From Aurantiochytrium sp. KH105 (lineage: Eukaryota > Sar > Bigyra > Thraustochytrida > Thraustochytriidae), in assembly GCA_003116975.1 (NCBI GenBank), contig BGKB01000043.1, positions 391,353 to 455,352 on the forward strand: 64,000 nt of DNA. Reading direction: 5' to 3'. Below the pieces are notes generated by a model. The model was not told the DNA's origin. It was given only the letters and a program-made list of their open reading frames with translations, and made no database searches. The translations under genes were made by a program, and so were the position numbers. Positions 10,828-21,019 of the stretch are shown in pieces. Numbering within the stretch: the first letter of the stretch is position 1; the number at the start of each line of letters is the position of its first letter.

Positions 10828-12513
10828 GGCAAAGTCCTTGAGCCCCACTGATCATTTACCCTGTGCTGCCAAATGATAGCGACAGTCCTTGCGATTCGTT
10901 TGTCAAGGCCTGTGCTTGGAAGATTCTTTGCGAAAGAGCATACGTAGGTGGTCTGTCCCGTCGATGCAAATCCGAGATGCAAGCAAAAGCCGTTGACGAG
11001 TTCGAAGTTTCAGGAACGGTTCCGTCTCTGGATTCTGCTTCGTCCGATTGGTCTGCTACCTGGTTGGCCTATCTTTGGTTCACAGCGAAGACGACCTGCG
11101 GTCAAGAATATGAATTTACCCGGAAACGCCCAAGTTGTCCCTGTCTCGTGCAATCAAGGAAATGTTATCTCTCAACTTTACGCATAGCCTACAAACCTTT
11201 ACAGTTATTAACGTGACCTTGAACTCACGTGAAGTGTTCGTTAAATGGTGTTAGTGCTGTTGGCGCTCGTCGTGGCCCAGACATGTATTCTGACAAGCAG
11301 CCATGCAGCCACGTAAAGAGGGAGTTTGACACCACAACCAAGATCGATGCTTACAGAAAAAAGACCGCGCCCTCTCTACCCCCCCCCCCCCCCTCCTCCC
11401 TCCCCCCTCTTCCACCTTGTTTCTTCCTCGTCCTGCCGCCGCAATCTTCCTTTGCTTCCTTGCTTCCGAGTGCTTCCATTTGCGTCCTCCACCTCGATTC
11501 GGCCGCCGCGTTTCGAATGTAGAAAAGGGTATTTCCGCCAAATTTCGGCCGTTCGTTCAGCCAGGCGGCGTCAGACCAGCATTCATGCCCCTCAACTTTG
11601 TGAGAAACGCGGTTTGTTTTGAGGCTCATCAGCTTCGTCGACGTCCCGAGTGCAAGGCTATTGATCTCGACGTGCTGATGAGAATGCGGGCGCAAGAATG
11701 GGACGTAGACGTTGAAACGCTTTGAACCCGTTTGCCTGCACCCGGACCCGCACGTCCCACAGAAAGCGCCGAATTGGAAGGGAAGAAATGGGCCATGAGA
11801 CTTGAAGGCAAGCAGGTGCGTTTCACAGCCTTCACCCTGGCAGGCCTCACTGTCAGACATCCGGGCCGAGCCAATCTCGGAGCGCTCGTTGGGCGTAACA
11901 AGCAAATTGGAACAAGTGGAGGAGTGACTAATGAGGTGGTTTTCCGAAGGCTGGTGCGGTCGGCCGAAAAGACAAAAAGGTAGCTCGTCGAGAATCAATC
12001 GACAGAGAAGTACCTCGACAAAGGTCGCGGTTACAGACTTTGGTAGCCGCTTCAGTCGCGCAGAGAAGTGCTTTGCAGAGTACTCGCACTAGAACGTACG
12101 ACAGTAAGGGGTGACGCAGTGAAAGTTAATAGACGACTGAGCGTAAGGATGGATCCGTTCGACGAAACTTATCAGGTAACACTTCTTTGCTGTTTCAACA
12201 CCGAACTGAGACCCTCGCAAAGGGAGTCCCCCCCATTCTAGCATTCTGTTCGTTTGTAGACTCCATGTAAGATGTCACATGTCATACAGCTTGGAGTTCG
12301 GTCGCGATCGGTTGATCACCACTTCGGTACACTAACTTATAATAAAAAACAAAACAAATAAAAAACAGGCTTCCAATTCATGCATCTCGCGTAGCAAACA
12401 CGCAATTGAGAGAGGTTTTCTTCAGGAATCAAGAAAGAAGAGGATAGTGAAGACGCCTACTCATCCAGGACTTCTTCGTGCGCATCAGAACGTGACCCAG
12501 TTGCGTGGCCGAG
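10828..12513. other. Spacer between receptor copies 2 and 3
   Basis: No gene recognised. It includes a run of 15 C (11379-11393) inside a longer pyrimidine-rich stretch (about 11370-11435) and an A-rich segment near 12340-12368. Open frames on both strands here have no family resemblance. I find no extended similarity to the spacer before copy 4, although copies 3 and 4 are nearly identical inside their coding regions. Confidence 0.5.
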
Positions 12514-14955
12514 ATGCTTGGCCGGGGGTGGCTCATCTTAGCCCTGGCGCAGGTGATGCTGGTGGCAGGTCGGGCGGACTTTGGCGACTGTGGAACAAAC
12601 AGCTGCAACCAGTACATCTCTGACAGAGTCTGCAACGAAGACACGATCGGCGAAGACTCGCAAGCTCCGAGCGATGACTTTTACCGCGTCGGCGTCTTGC
12701 GATCGCTTTCGTCTGGACCTGAAACTGACTTTGCCACTATGTGTGCCTGGGAAAAAGCGCTCAGCGATGGTCTCATGTCGCACGTCACAGATCTCGACAT
12801 GCTCTGGATCGACACCGGATCGGGCGTCTCTGGTGGTGTGCAATCAGGCTTGTGCATACGCGAGTCTGGTATAAATCTGGCTGTTGGACCATTGTACAGC
12901 AGTGTCGCGCAAGGCGCTTCAATCATCGGAACCATTTACGAGAAGAATGTCATTGGCGCCACGTCCACGTCCCCTCTACTGAGCGACACTGACTCGTACA
13001 GCTACTTTTCGCGTGTCATCCCTTCCGATAACTACCAAGGCGCGATGCTCGCAGAATACGCCGTCAACACACAGGGCTGGACGAAGATCGCCACGATCTC
13101 CATCTCGTCCGAGGCATACTTTGAAGGCATCACCAACGTCTTTGCGGAGACCGCGGTCTCGCTTGGCGCACAAGTCACCAGCTACACCCTCACGAGTGAT
13201 TTTACAGAATCACAGATCTCCGAAGCTTTGCGCAAGATCAGAGCGTCTCGCGTCCGCGTCGTCATGATCGCAATGGAGCCTGCGCGCGATGCTCTCGTCA
13301 TCGCCAACGCTACAGGAATGCTCGACGAAGGCTGGGCGTGGCTCACGACGGAGTCGACGATCACTACTCTCACGAGCAACCTGTGGGGTCTGCCAGAAGA
13401 AAAGCTGGTTGACATGGAAAAGCTTCTTCACGGCTTCATCGGCCTTGTGCCCTGGATGGACACGGAAGGTCAGGCGCATCAGGATTGGCTCTCGTGCGTG
13501 GATAGCCACTACGATGACACCACCGGCATGTTTGCCAACCTCGGCGCGATGCTGACAGCTGCGAACGGAAACTCTGTCGAAGACGGAAAGAGCAAAGCCA
13601 AGGACATGTGGAACGGGTACTTTCATGATGCCATGATGCTCGCACTCCGTGCGCTCAGTCCTCTGACGGCTTCTGAGCGTGCAAACGCCACACGGATCCG
13701 GGAAGCGATCCGCGAAATGACTTACAACGGTACCTCGGGTTCCATTGCACTCGATGCCGCTGGTGATCGTACCGTGGCGACGTACGATATTCTCAACATC
13801 TACAATGAAGCGCAGAACTCGGTCGGTACCATTGATGCGGGGACGCGTACAGTGACAACGTTTCAAGCCGAGATCTTTCCGGGCAACACCACCACTGTCC
13901 CCGTCGACTTTGTCATGGCGTGCTCCAACGACGACTACAACATGACTGTGAGCGCGTGCGCGAACTCTCTGCGTACTGTGACGCTGACGCAGAACTCGGA
14001 AGACGCGTTGCGATACTGTCCGGACATTGAAGCGTTCGAAGCCAGCTGCGACCACGCGAGCTTGAAGAGCGCCGGGGCGGGGCTCGTCATGTTCGGGTAT
14101 GCCTTCATCTTCATCTTCCTGCTCGCGCTCGCCAGAGTATGGTCACACAAGGTCATTCGTCTATCGCAGCGCAAGTTTCTGCTCATCATGATCTTTGGCG
14201 CTTTCGTCGCGCTTGCCGGGCCTCTTCTCTCTGCGAATCAACTCAGCGATGTTCGCTGTGCTGCACTTCCGTGCTTCACGGCGGTGGGGTACGTTCTGCT
14301 GTTTGGACCTCTCTTTGTCAAGACGTGGCGAGTGAGCGTCCTCGTGAACAACTCGAGGCTGCGCAGCAAGAAGGTGTCAAACTGGCGTCTGTATCGTCGT
14401 CTGGCAGCGCTGATTGTCGCAACTGTCGGCTTGCTGGCGGTGATGCTTCTCGTGGATCCTCCCAAGCCGCAGACGAGCTCGAAGCCGGTCGACGATGCGG
14501 ATGGCAATGTGCACTTGGTTCCTTTCGAAACCTGTGCGGTCGAGTCGGGAACACTGGGAATGCTCGTGATTCTATTGCTCGGGCTTATGACGGCGTATGG
14601 CTGCTTCGTCTCGTATCAGATTCGCCACGTGACCTCTGAGCTCAGCGAGGCGCGGTGGATCTTCTTGTCTGTGTACAATGGCGCGTTGCTCTCGATGGTC
14701 ACGCTGGCTGTGGTGCTCGGGCTTGACCTAACGTACGCTGAGCTGCACCTGTTTGCGAGTCTTGGCTCTGTGCTTACGTGCATGGTCACAGTGTCGCTAA
14801 TTATGGTTCCAAAGCTCATCAACATTCACAAGGATGTCAAGTTCACCATGTTGACCGGAGCCGGAACTACTGCGGTGAATCCCTCCTCAGCTGCGAAACC
14901 TGTTTCAAGCATGCGCGACTCCACAGCAAAGGTTGTTAGTGTGGCGGAAACTTAG
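12514..14955 (+). CDS. GABA-B-like class C GPCR, copy 3
   Basis: An 813-residue class C receptor with a signal peptide of about 20 residues, Venus-flytrap domain, seven-helix domain and a 36-residue tail after the conserved PKLI/HKDVKFT end. The frame is open from a GTG at 12505, but the first ATG is at 12514 and gives exactly the same length as copies 2 and 4, so I chose it. Bases 12546-14895 are nearly identical to copy 4 (about ten differences by eye). The first 11 codons and the last 20 differ strongly but keep the same length. By family, it is probably a cell-surface sensor for a small metabolite acting through heterotrimeric G proteins. Confidence 0.93.
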   Translation: MLGRGWLILALAQVMLVAGRADFGDCGTNSCNQYISDRVCNEDTIGEDSQAPSDDFYRVGVLRSLSSGPETDFATMCAWEKALSDGLMSHVTDLDMLWIDTGSGVSGGVQSGLCIRESGINLAVGPLYSSVAQGASIIGTIYEKNVIGATSTSPLLSDTDSYSYFSRVIPSDNYQGAMLAEYAVNTQGWTKIATISISSEAYFEGITNVFAETAVSLGAQVTSYTLTSDFTESQISEALRKIRASRVRVVMIAMEPARDALVIANATGMLDEGWAWLTTESTITTLTSNLWGLPEEKLVDMEKLLHGFIGLVPWMDTEGQAHQDWLSCVDSHYDDTTGMFANLGAMLTAANGNSVEDGKSKAKDMWNGYFHDAMMLALRALSPLTASERANATRIREAIREMTYNGTSGSIALDAAGDRTVATYDILNIYNEAQNSVGTIDAGTRTVTTFQAEIFPGNTTTVPVDFVMACSNDDYNMTVSACANSLRTVTLTQNSEDALRYCPDIEAFEASCDHASLKSAGAGLVMFGYAFIFIFLLALARVWSHKVIRLSQRKFLLIMIFGAFVALAGPLLSANQLSDVRCAALPCFTAVGYVLLFGPLFVKTWRVSVLVNNSRLRSKKVSNWRLYRRLAALIVATVGLLAVMLLVDPPKPQTSSKPVDDADGNVHLVPFETCAVESGTLGMLVILLLGLMTAYGCFVSYQIRHVTSELSEARWIFLSVYNGALLSMVTLAVVLGLDLTYAELHLFASLGSVLTCMVTVSLIMVPKLINIHKDVKFTMLTGAGTTAVNPSSAAKPVSSMRDSTAKVVSVAET
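12546..14895 (+). repeat. Near-identical tract shared with 16410-18759 (unit a)
   Basis: This 2,350-bp block matches 16410-18759 at a constant offset of 3,864 bp with about ten base differences seen by eye. It begins inside the signal-peptide coding region and stops inside the tail coding region. Flanking DNA on both sides does not match. This is the expected pattern of recent gene conversion between old duplicates. Confidence 0.85.
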
Positions 14956-16377
14956 CATCCAGAATGCCCTGAGTTTCATTGAGATGAAACAATCAAACAT
15001 ATCAAAATCGTCGGTTTTCATTTTTTGTGAAGTAGTTGGCATTGCAAGTTGGGCCAAAGTCATTAACATTGCGTTTGTAGATGTTGAAGACCTTTCTCCA
15101 TCTAGCGAAAAGGTTGCCTTTCGTATCGTGTAGAAATTTTCAATCAAGCGCACAATAGGCTTTCTTTCAAAAAAAAATGAGATTTGCAAAGCTAGAAGAG
15201 AGAAGAACAAACGCAAGCTTGGGATAACAAGCCTCGATTCCTTTTGGCAGACCTCTGAGCATAGAAGAGCGTATTGAAGCTAGACATAGACTCTAAGCCT
15301 AGGTTTCTTGCCTTGATGAAGTGCGTTGATCTTTCAATGAGGCGGAATTTTCAGCCAAAAGGAAGCAGCCAGACGCAAGGTTTCAGTAATGAAACATCAT
15401 CTCGTGCTTGTTCATCGTTTCACTGTCATTTCATAGTCCCTAGCGCAGCAGTTTGGCAACCGGACAAGTTCGCGCTCACAGGGATCACCGACTCGCGCTG
15501 CACTGCTCGAGAGAGTGCCGGCGGAAAAAGATGTAGTCGAGTGGCGCCGTCGTTCCGTCGACGCGGGAAGCGAAGAGGCGCCCAGCCGGGCCCGGCTCCG
15601 CCTCAGCAACGGACCTCTCATGAAACGAGCCTTCCAGGACATGCCTGCGTTTCGATCACTTTCATGCAGAGCGTCTCCCGGTCCCTTTCCGCCCCAGGCT
15701 GCAGCGTTGCGCACGTTGCGCAGAACGGCTTGGACAGGAAGAAGCCGCAGCGCAGCACGGAGTGGACGGTTGTACCACCGGCCCCCGTGAGAAATCGGTG
15801 GGTGCTTCCGAGAGCGCAGCTGACAGTGAGACGACCGACAGCGACGCTTGGCACGATCTTGGCCGTTTCGTGCCGCAGCTCCACGCACGTTGAGCAAGCA
15901 GAAGTTGGGAAGAAAGTGGGCAAAGGGCCAAGTGGGGGGGGGGGGGGGTGTGGGTGGGTGGCGCAATAAGTTTGTGCTTCCCACGCATTGGAAAACGAGC
16001 ACGAAGATGTCCGTTTCTGTAATTTTCAGCAGGTGCGGACTGCGACAAGCGACGGATCAATCGGTCGACAGAGAGAAGTGAGAGAGCGACTGAAGCCGTT
16101 GCTAGAGGCGAAGTCTCTCCCTTGGCCGAATGAAGAAGCATGGCATTGGAGAGTTCGGGAGCGCACCGACGTGGTAAACAAATGATGGAATGGAAAATCG
16201 GCTCGAAACGTTAATCGACAGCGAAAGAAGAAGCTCTCTAACGATCACTCAACCATTCAGCAAATACTCAACTGCAACCGGTGATGAGGTGTATAGATTG
16301 TCTCTCACTAGGTCTACAGTTTGCATGCTCCACGAAAACAAAAGAACAAATAGAAGAGTCTTAATAAATCCTTCAGA
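14956..16377. other. Spacer between receptor copies 3 and 4
   Basis: No gene recognised. A run of 15 G lies at 15934-15948 followed by TG/GGGT-rich sequence. An open frame at 15274-15969 (+) runs into this G tract and has no family resemblance. The 3' UTR of copy 3 and promoter of copy 4 must be here. Confidence 0.5.
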
Positions 16378-18819
16378 ATGACACGCCACGTGTGGATTGC
16401 TTTGACAACGGCGCAGGTGATGCTGGTGGCAGGTCGGGCGGACTTTGGCGACTGTGGAACAAACAGCTGCAACCAGTACATCTCTGACAGAGTCTGCAAC
16501 GAAGACACGATCGGCGAAGACTCGCAAGCTCCGAGCGATGACTTTTACCGCGTCGGCGTCTTGCGATCGCTTTCGTCTGGACCTGAAACTGACTTTGCCA
16601 CTATGTGTGCCTGGGAAAAAGCGCTCAGCGATGGTCTCATGTCGCACGTCACAGATCTCGACATGTTCTGGATCGACACCGGATCGGGCGTCTCTGGTGG
16701 TGTGCAATCAGGCTTGTGCATACGCGAGTCTGGTATAAATCTGGCTGTTGGACCATTGTACAGCAGTGTCGCGCAAGGCGCTTCCATCATCGGAACCATT
16801 TACGAGAAGAATGTCATTGGCGCCACGTCCACGTCCCCTCTACTGAGCGACACTGACTCGTACAGCTACTTTTCGCGTGTCATCCCTTCCGATAACTACC
16901 AAGGCGCGATGCTCGCAGAATACGCCGTCAACACACAGAGATGGACGAAGATCGCCACGATCTCCATCTCGTCCGAGGCGTACTTTGAAGGCATCACCAA
17001 CGTCTTTGCGGAGACCGCGGTCTCGCTTGGCGCACAAGTCACCAGCTACACCCTCACGAGTGATTTTACAGAATCACAGATCTCCGAAGCTTTGCGCAAG
17101 ATCAGAGCGTCTGGCGTCCGCGTCGTCATGATCGCAATGGAGCCTGCGCGCGATGCTCTCGTCATCGCCAACGCTACAGGAATGCTCGACGAAGGCTGGG
17201 CGTGGCTCACGACGGAGTCGACGATCACTACTCTCACGAGCAACCTGTGGGGTCTGCCAGAAGAAAAGCTGGTTGACATGGAAAAGCTTCTTCACGGCTT
17301 CATCGGCCTTGTGCCCTGGATGGACACGGAAGGTCAGGCGCATCAGGATTGGCTCTCGTGCGTGGATAGCCACTACGATGACACCACCGGCATGTTTGCC
17401 AACCTCGGCGCGATGCTGACAGCTGCGAACGGAAACTCTGTCGAAGACGGAAAGAGCAAAGCCAAGGACATGTGGAACGGGTACTTTCATGATGCCATGA
17501 TGCTCGCACTCCGTGCGCTCAGTCCTCTGACGGCTTCTGAGCGTGCAAACGCCACACGGATCCGGGAAGCGATCCGCGAAATGACTTACAACGGTACCTC
17601 GGGTTCCATTGCACTCGATGCCGCTGGTGATCGTACCGTGGCGACGTACGATATTCTCAACATCTACAATGAAGCGCAGAACTCGGTCGGTACCATTGAT
17701 GCGGGGACGCGTACAGTGACAACGTTTCAAGCCGAGATCTTTCCGGGCAACACCACCACTGTCCCCGTCGACTTTGTCATGGCGTGCTCCAACGACGACT
17801 ACAACATGACTGTGAGCGCGTGCGCGAACTCTCTGCGTACTGTGACGCTGACGCAGAACTCGGAAGACGCGTTGCGATACTGTCCGGACATTGAAGCGTT
17901 CGAAGCCAGCTGCGACCACGCGAGCTTGAAGAGCGCCGGGGCGGGGCTCGTCATGTTCGGGTATGCCTTCATCTTCATCTTCCTGCTCGCGCTCGCCAGA
18001 GTATGGTCACACAAGGTCATTCGTCTATCGCAGCGCAAGTTTCTGCTCATCATGATCTTTGGCGCTTTCGTCGCGCTTGCCGGGCCGCTTCTCTCTGCGA
18101 ATCAACTCAGCGATGTTCGCTGTGCTGCACTTCCGTGCTTCACGGCGGTGGGGTACGTTCTGCTGTTTGGACCTCTCTTTGTCAAGACGTGGCGAGTGAG
18201 CGTCCTCGTGAACAACTCGAGGCTGCGCAGCAAGAAGGTGTCAAACTGGCGTCTGTATCGTCGTCTGGCAGCGCTGATTGTCGCAACTGTCGGCTTGCTG
18301 GCGGTGATGCTTCTCGTGGATCCTCCCAAGCCGCAGACGAGCTCGAAGCCGGTCGACGATGCGGATGGCAATGTGCACTTGGTTCCTTTCGAAACCTGTG
18401 CGGTCGAGTCGGGAACACTGGGAATGCTCGTGATTCTATTGCTCGGGCTTATGACGGCGTATGGCTGCTTCGTCTCGTATCAGATTCGCCACGTGACCTC
18501 TGAGCTCAGCGAGGCGCGGTGGATCTTCTTGTCTGTGTACAATGGCGCGTTGCTCTCGATGGTCACGCTGGCTGTGGTTCTCGGGCTTGACCTAACGTAC
18601 GCTGAGCTGCACCTGTTTGCGAGTCTTGGCTCTGTGCTTACGTGCATGGTCACAGTGTCGCTAATTATGGTTCCGAAGCTCATCAACATTCACAAGGATG
18701 TCAAGTTCACCATGTTGACCGGAGCCGGAACTACTGCGGTGAATCCCTCCTCAGCTGCGGGTCCCGTGTCGAGCGTGGCAGCTAACTCCACCAAGATTGA
18801 GACTGCGACAGAATCTTGA
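16378..18819 (+). CDS. GABA-B-like class C GPCR, copy 4
   Basis: An 813-residue class C receptor with the same layout as copy 3: signal peptide, Venus-flytrap domain, seven helices, short Ser/Thr-rich tail. The interior is almost identical to copy 3; visible protein differences there include Leu to Phe early in the ligand domain, Gly-Trp to Arg-Trp in the conserved TQxW segment, and Arg to Gly in the ASxVRVV segment. Signal peptide and tail are the same length as in copy 3 but differ in most residues. The start is the first ATG. The gene is convergent with the EF-hand gene, with 169 bp between stops. Confidence 0.93.
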   Translation: MTRHVWIALTTAQVMLVAGRADFGDCGTNSCNQYISDRVCNEDTIGEDSQAPSDDFYRVGVLRSLSSGPETDFATMCAWEKALSDGLMSHVTDLDMFWIDTGSGVSGGVQSGLCIRESGINLAVGPLYSSVAQGASIIGTIYEKNVIGATSTSPLLSDTDSYSYFSRVIPSDNYQGAMLAEYAVNTQRWTKIATISISSEAYFEGITNVFAETAVSLGAQVTSYTLTSDFTESQISEALRKIRASGVRVVMIAMEPARDALVIANATGMLDEGWAWLTTESTITTLTSNLWGLPEEKLVDMEKLLHGFIGLVPWMDTEGQAHQDWLSCVDSHYDDTTGMFANLGAMLTAANGNSVEDGKSKAKDMWNGYFHDAMMLALRALSPLTASERANATRIREAIREMTYNGTSGSIALDAAGDRTVATYDILNIYNEAQNSVGTIDAGTRTVTTFQAEIFPGNTTTVPVDFVMACSNDDYNMTVSACANSLRTVTLTQNSEDALRYCPDIEAFEASCDHASLKSAGAGLVMFGYAFIFIFLLALARVWSHKVIRLSQRKFLLIMIFGAFVALAGPLLSANQLSDVRCAALPCFTAVGYVLLFGPLFVKTWRVSVLVNNSRLRSKKVSNWRLYRRLAALIVATVGLLAVMLLVDPPKPQTSSKPVDDADGNVHLVPFETCAVESGTLGMLVILLLGLMTAYGCFVSYQIRHVTSELSEARWIFLSVYNGALLSMVTLAVVLGLDLTYAELHLFASLGSVLTCMVTVSLIMVPKLINIHKDVKFTMLTGAGTTAVNPSSAAGPVSSVAANSTKIETATES
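16410..18759 (+). repeat. Near-identical tract shared with 12546-14895 (unit b)
   Basis: Second copy of the 2,350-bp block. The matched start and end, the strictly coding limits and the constant 3,864-bp offset through the whole gene show that copies 3 and 4 are older duplicates whose middle has been homogenised. Confidence 0.85.
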
Positions 18820-18965
18820 TCACTCTGGCTCAATCGTTCATCGATGGCTTTTTCTTTATGGTGACCAACGATATTCGACCCATTGAGTGCGCAGGGGAGT
18901 CGACGGAAATGGAACAGACTGCAGGATACAAAATACAACGAGAAATAACAAAAAAACAACAACAC

Positions 18966-18971
18966 TTTATT
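18966..18971 (-). terminator. Polyadenylation signal for the EF-hand gene
   Basis: AATAAA on the minus strand about 18 bases after the TAA stop of the gene at 18989-20452. Motif and position fit a eukaryotic polyadenylation signal. Confidence 0.4.
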
Positions 18972-18988
18972 CTCTTATGACTTCTAAC

Positions 18989-20452
18989 TTAGTCTGAGAG
19001 AGAGTTCGAGGATGAAGCGGACCGTGCGCGGAGCCGTTCCTGGCCTCGTCTTGCGGCACGAAGAGACATAACCTTGCGCTGACGAAGGCGTTTGAATTGC
19101 TGCACCTCGGATCCACGACTAATGTCGGTGACGTCGTCCCAGCGCAGGCCAAGCCATTCTGGAAGACCCGCTTCCATATAGGGCAACAATGTCACCATGA
19201 GAGCTACCGCGACGGAGGTGAAAATCTGATCAGGAACGCTCGCCAATAAAGCCGCTAACGGCGTGAGTCTTGCGACGACGAAAAAGTCTTGCAGCATATG
19301 TTTCATCGGCTGCGCAAGCATAGGGAACACGATAATAACCAGCAGTATGCGCTTCGTCACGTCGAGCACAACATTGTGACAAAGGTCCTGACAAAGCGCG
19401 AGGAATTCTTCGCGGTCGAGCTTTTCATCCTCGTTGAAATCATACTTTTTCATCACATTCAATACGTGTGCGCGTTTGGGGGGTGGCTTGCGTCCTCCCC
19501 AGGGGATGCGATTCAAATTGTGATACAAGAGAAGAACCCCTGCGTAGAGCTCGCCCGTGTCGATCGCCCCATTCCCGTCAATGTCGCATTCCTCGAAAGC
19601 TTGGTCCACCATTTCGAGAAACGTCTGGCTCGTCAAAAAATCGTTACGCAGGCGCGCGAGCTCCGCTTCGCCTGCGCGTCGTCGCTCTCTGATGCGCTGC
19701 AATTGCTTGGACTGCATAACTTGATCGGTCCAGTTATTTACCACGATCATAGGCGTGACGGCTCTCTCCTTGAAGATTTTCATGAGCGAAGCTCCATCGC
19801 GCGAGCCGTCCGTTTTGCCGCTGCTACCCTTGTGCCGCCGGCGACGGTTGCGCCGTTTTCCTCTCGTACGCTCGAGGCCATCAGCTTCGCTTTCCTCGTC
19901 CTCGTCACCGTCCTCGTCCTCGTCATCGAGACTGTCGAGGTCGCTCTCGTCCTCGTCCCCTTCCTCGAACTCGAGCTCCTCCTCCAGCTGGTCGTCGAGG
20001 TCGGGATCAAACTCGAACTGGACGTGTCCTCGCTTACCCATGGTGAGTCGATCGCCTGCGCTGGTGTCGTCGTTCTTCTCGAGCGTGGCGTCCTCCTCGA
20101 GGCTTTCGACGTCGCTCGTCGCGAGCTCCCGCAGGCGCCAAAACTGCTCCTGCACGCGGCGACGCGTCGCAGCAGCTCTCGCTGCGGCGGCGGCGAGCAG
20201 CAGCTGCTGCTGCTGCTGCTCCTGGCCGTCCTCCTCGCCCTCCTCGCTGCAGGTCTCCGCGCGGGAGCTGTCCGTGCGCGCGACGTCCTCGTTCGCGGGC
20301 TCCGCGGGCTCCGCGTCCTCCTCGTGCTCCTCGTGCTCCTCCTGCGCGGCGGCCTTCTTCTTGCCCTGCCGCGTCCGCGTCTGCGGCGTCCACGCGCCCG
20401 CCAGCCACCGCGCCGCGCCCGTGCCCGCGCCCGCGCCCGCACGCGCCGGCAT
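18989..20452 (-). CDS. EF-hand calcium-binding membrane-associated protein
   Basis: A 487-residue protein from the first good ATG. The N-terminal half is low complexity: Glu/Ala/Gln-rich with a poly-Gln/Leu/Ala run, then a very acidic Asp/Glu block, then a basic Arg/Lys cluster. Two EF-hand loops follow, one canonical (DIDGNGAIDTGE, about residues 288-299) and one weaker (DFNEDEKLDREE, about 337-348). After them are two hydrophobic segments (about 362-380 and 410-425), then a basic, Ser-rich C terminus. By domain content it should bind calcium and sit at a membrane. I do not recognise a named family. The open frame extends upstream to 20647 only through a GTG and a repeat-derived Leu/Ala/Cys-rich stretch. 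A downstream ATG near 20042 (ACC ATG G context) would give a shorter protein starting just before the acidic block and is a real alternative. Confidence 0.75.
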   Translation of the reverse strand: MPARAGAGAGTGAARWLAGAWTPQTRTRQGKKKAAAQEEHEEHEEDAEPAEPANEDVARTDSSRAETCSEEGEEDGQEQQQQQLLLAAAAARAAATRRRVQEQFWRLRELATSDVESLEEDATLEKNDDTSAGDRLTMGKRGHVQFEFDPDLDDQLEEELEFEEGDEDESDLDSLDDEDEDGDEDEESEADGLERTRGKRRNRRRRHKGSSGKTDGSRDGASLMKIFKERAVTPMIVVNNWTDQVMQSKQLQRIRERRRAGEAELARLRNDFLTSQTFLEMVDQAFEECDIDGNGAIDTGELYAGVLLLYHNLNRIPWGGRKPPPKRAHVLNVMKKYDFNEDEKLDREEFLALCQDLCHNVVLDVTKRILLVIIVFPMLAQPMKHMLQDFFVVARLTPLAALLASVPDQIFTSVAVALMVTLLPYMEAGLPEWLGLRWDDVTDISRGSEVQQFKRLRQRKVMSLRAARRGQERLRARSASSSNSLSD

Positions 20453-21019
20453 CCAGCGCCGCGCCGCTCGCGGTCGGCACGTGCAAGGCGACTTGGCACT
20501 CTGCCAAGCAGATCTGATCTCCCAGGTCGACGCAAGCAAACCTAGCAAAACTAGCCAAGCAAAGCCAAGCAGAGCCAAGCAAGCAAGGCAAGGCAAGCAA
20601 GCAAGCAGGGCAAGGCAAGCACGCAAGCCTCGCGCGGCCAGCCCCACCGACCCAGCCTGCGCTGGAAACCAAGCCGCGAAGCCGCGAAGCCGCGAAGCCG
20701 CGCAGCCAGCCGCGCAGCCGCGTGCCGGGCGGATGTACGCGGTTTACGCTCGGAAATGAATGCATCGTGTGCGTGCGTGCGCCGGCGGGTACCTTTAGCA
20801 TGAGCAGCGCCGCGGTGTGCGACGCGACGCGACGCGCTAAGTGGGACGCGGGTACCGCCCGCACCTCGCAGGCGGGATAGTGCGAATCTAGTTCTCGGCA
20901 GTCAGTCGCCGGCTGGAAGACGATCAGGACCAGGTCGACGAGGAGGTCTTGGGCGAGGAGCGCGCCAGTGCCGGTTCTGCGCGGCGAGGTCGGTAGCCAG
21001 GGCGGGCGCGGAGGACTCG
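20453..21019. other. Divergent promoter region with CAAG/GGCA-type repeats
   Basis: The space between the divergently oriented EF-hand and PH-like genes. It is dominated by degenerate tetranucleotide repeats of the CAAG/GCAA type (20530-20632), an AAGCCGCG-type repeat (20670-20715) and short ACGCG-type runs (20823-20836). No gene recognised. It should contain both promoters. Confidence 0.5.
20530..20632. repeat. Degenerate CAAG/GGCA tetranucleotide repeat
   Basis: About 100 bp built from CAAG, CAAA, GCAA and GGCA words with near 4-bp spacing, directly upstream of the EF-hand gene. Similar repeats occur upstream of several other genes in the window. Confidence 0.6.

Noticed and set aside
13210..14055. 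281-codon antisense frames in receptor copies 3 and 4 (also 17074-17919) and 5692-6789 in copy 1
   Set aside because: Shadows of conserved coding sequence on the other strand; compositions rich in His/Arg/Val without motifs.
15274..15969. 231-codon frame before receptor copy 4
   Set aside because: Runs into the G homopolymer, no family features, start not ATG-supported by context.
19289..20545. 418-codon plus-strand frame opposite the EF-hand gene
   Set aside because: Leu/Val/Arg-rich translation of the acidic coding strand; the minus strand has clear EF-hand loops.
20453..20647. Hydrophobic N-terminal extension of the EF-hand protein resembling a signal peptide
   Set aside because: Starts at GTG and is the translation of a tetranucleotide repeat; the first ATG is at 20452.
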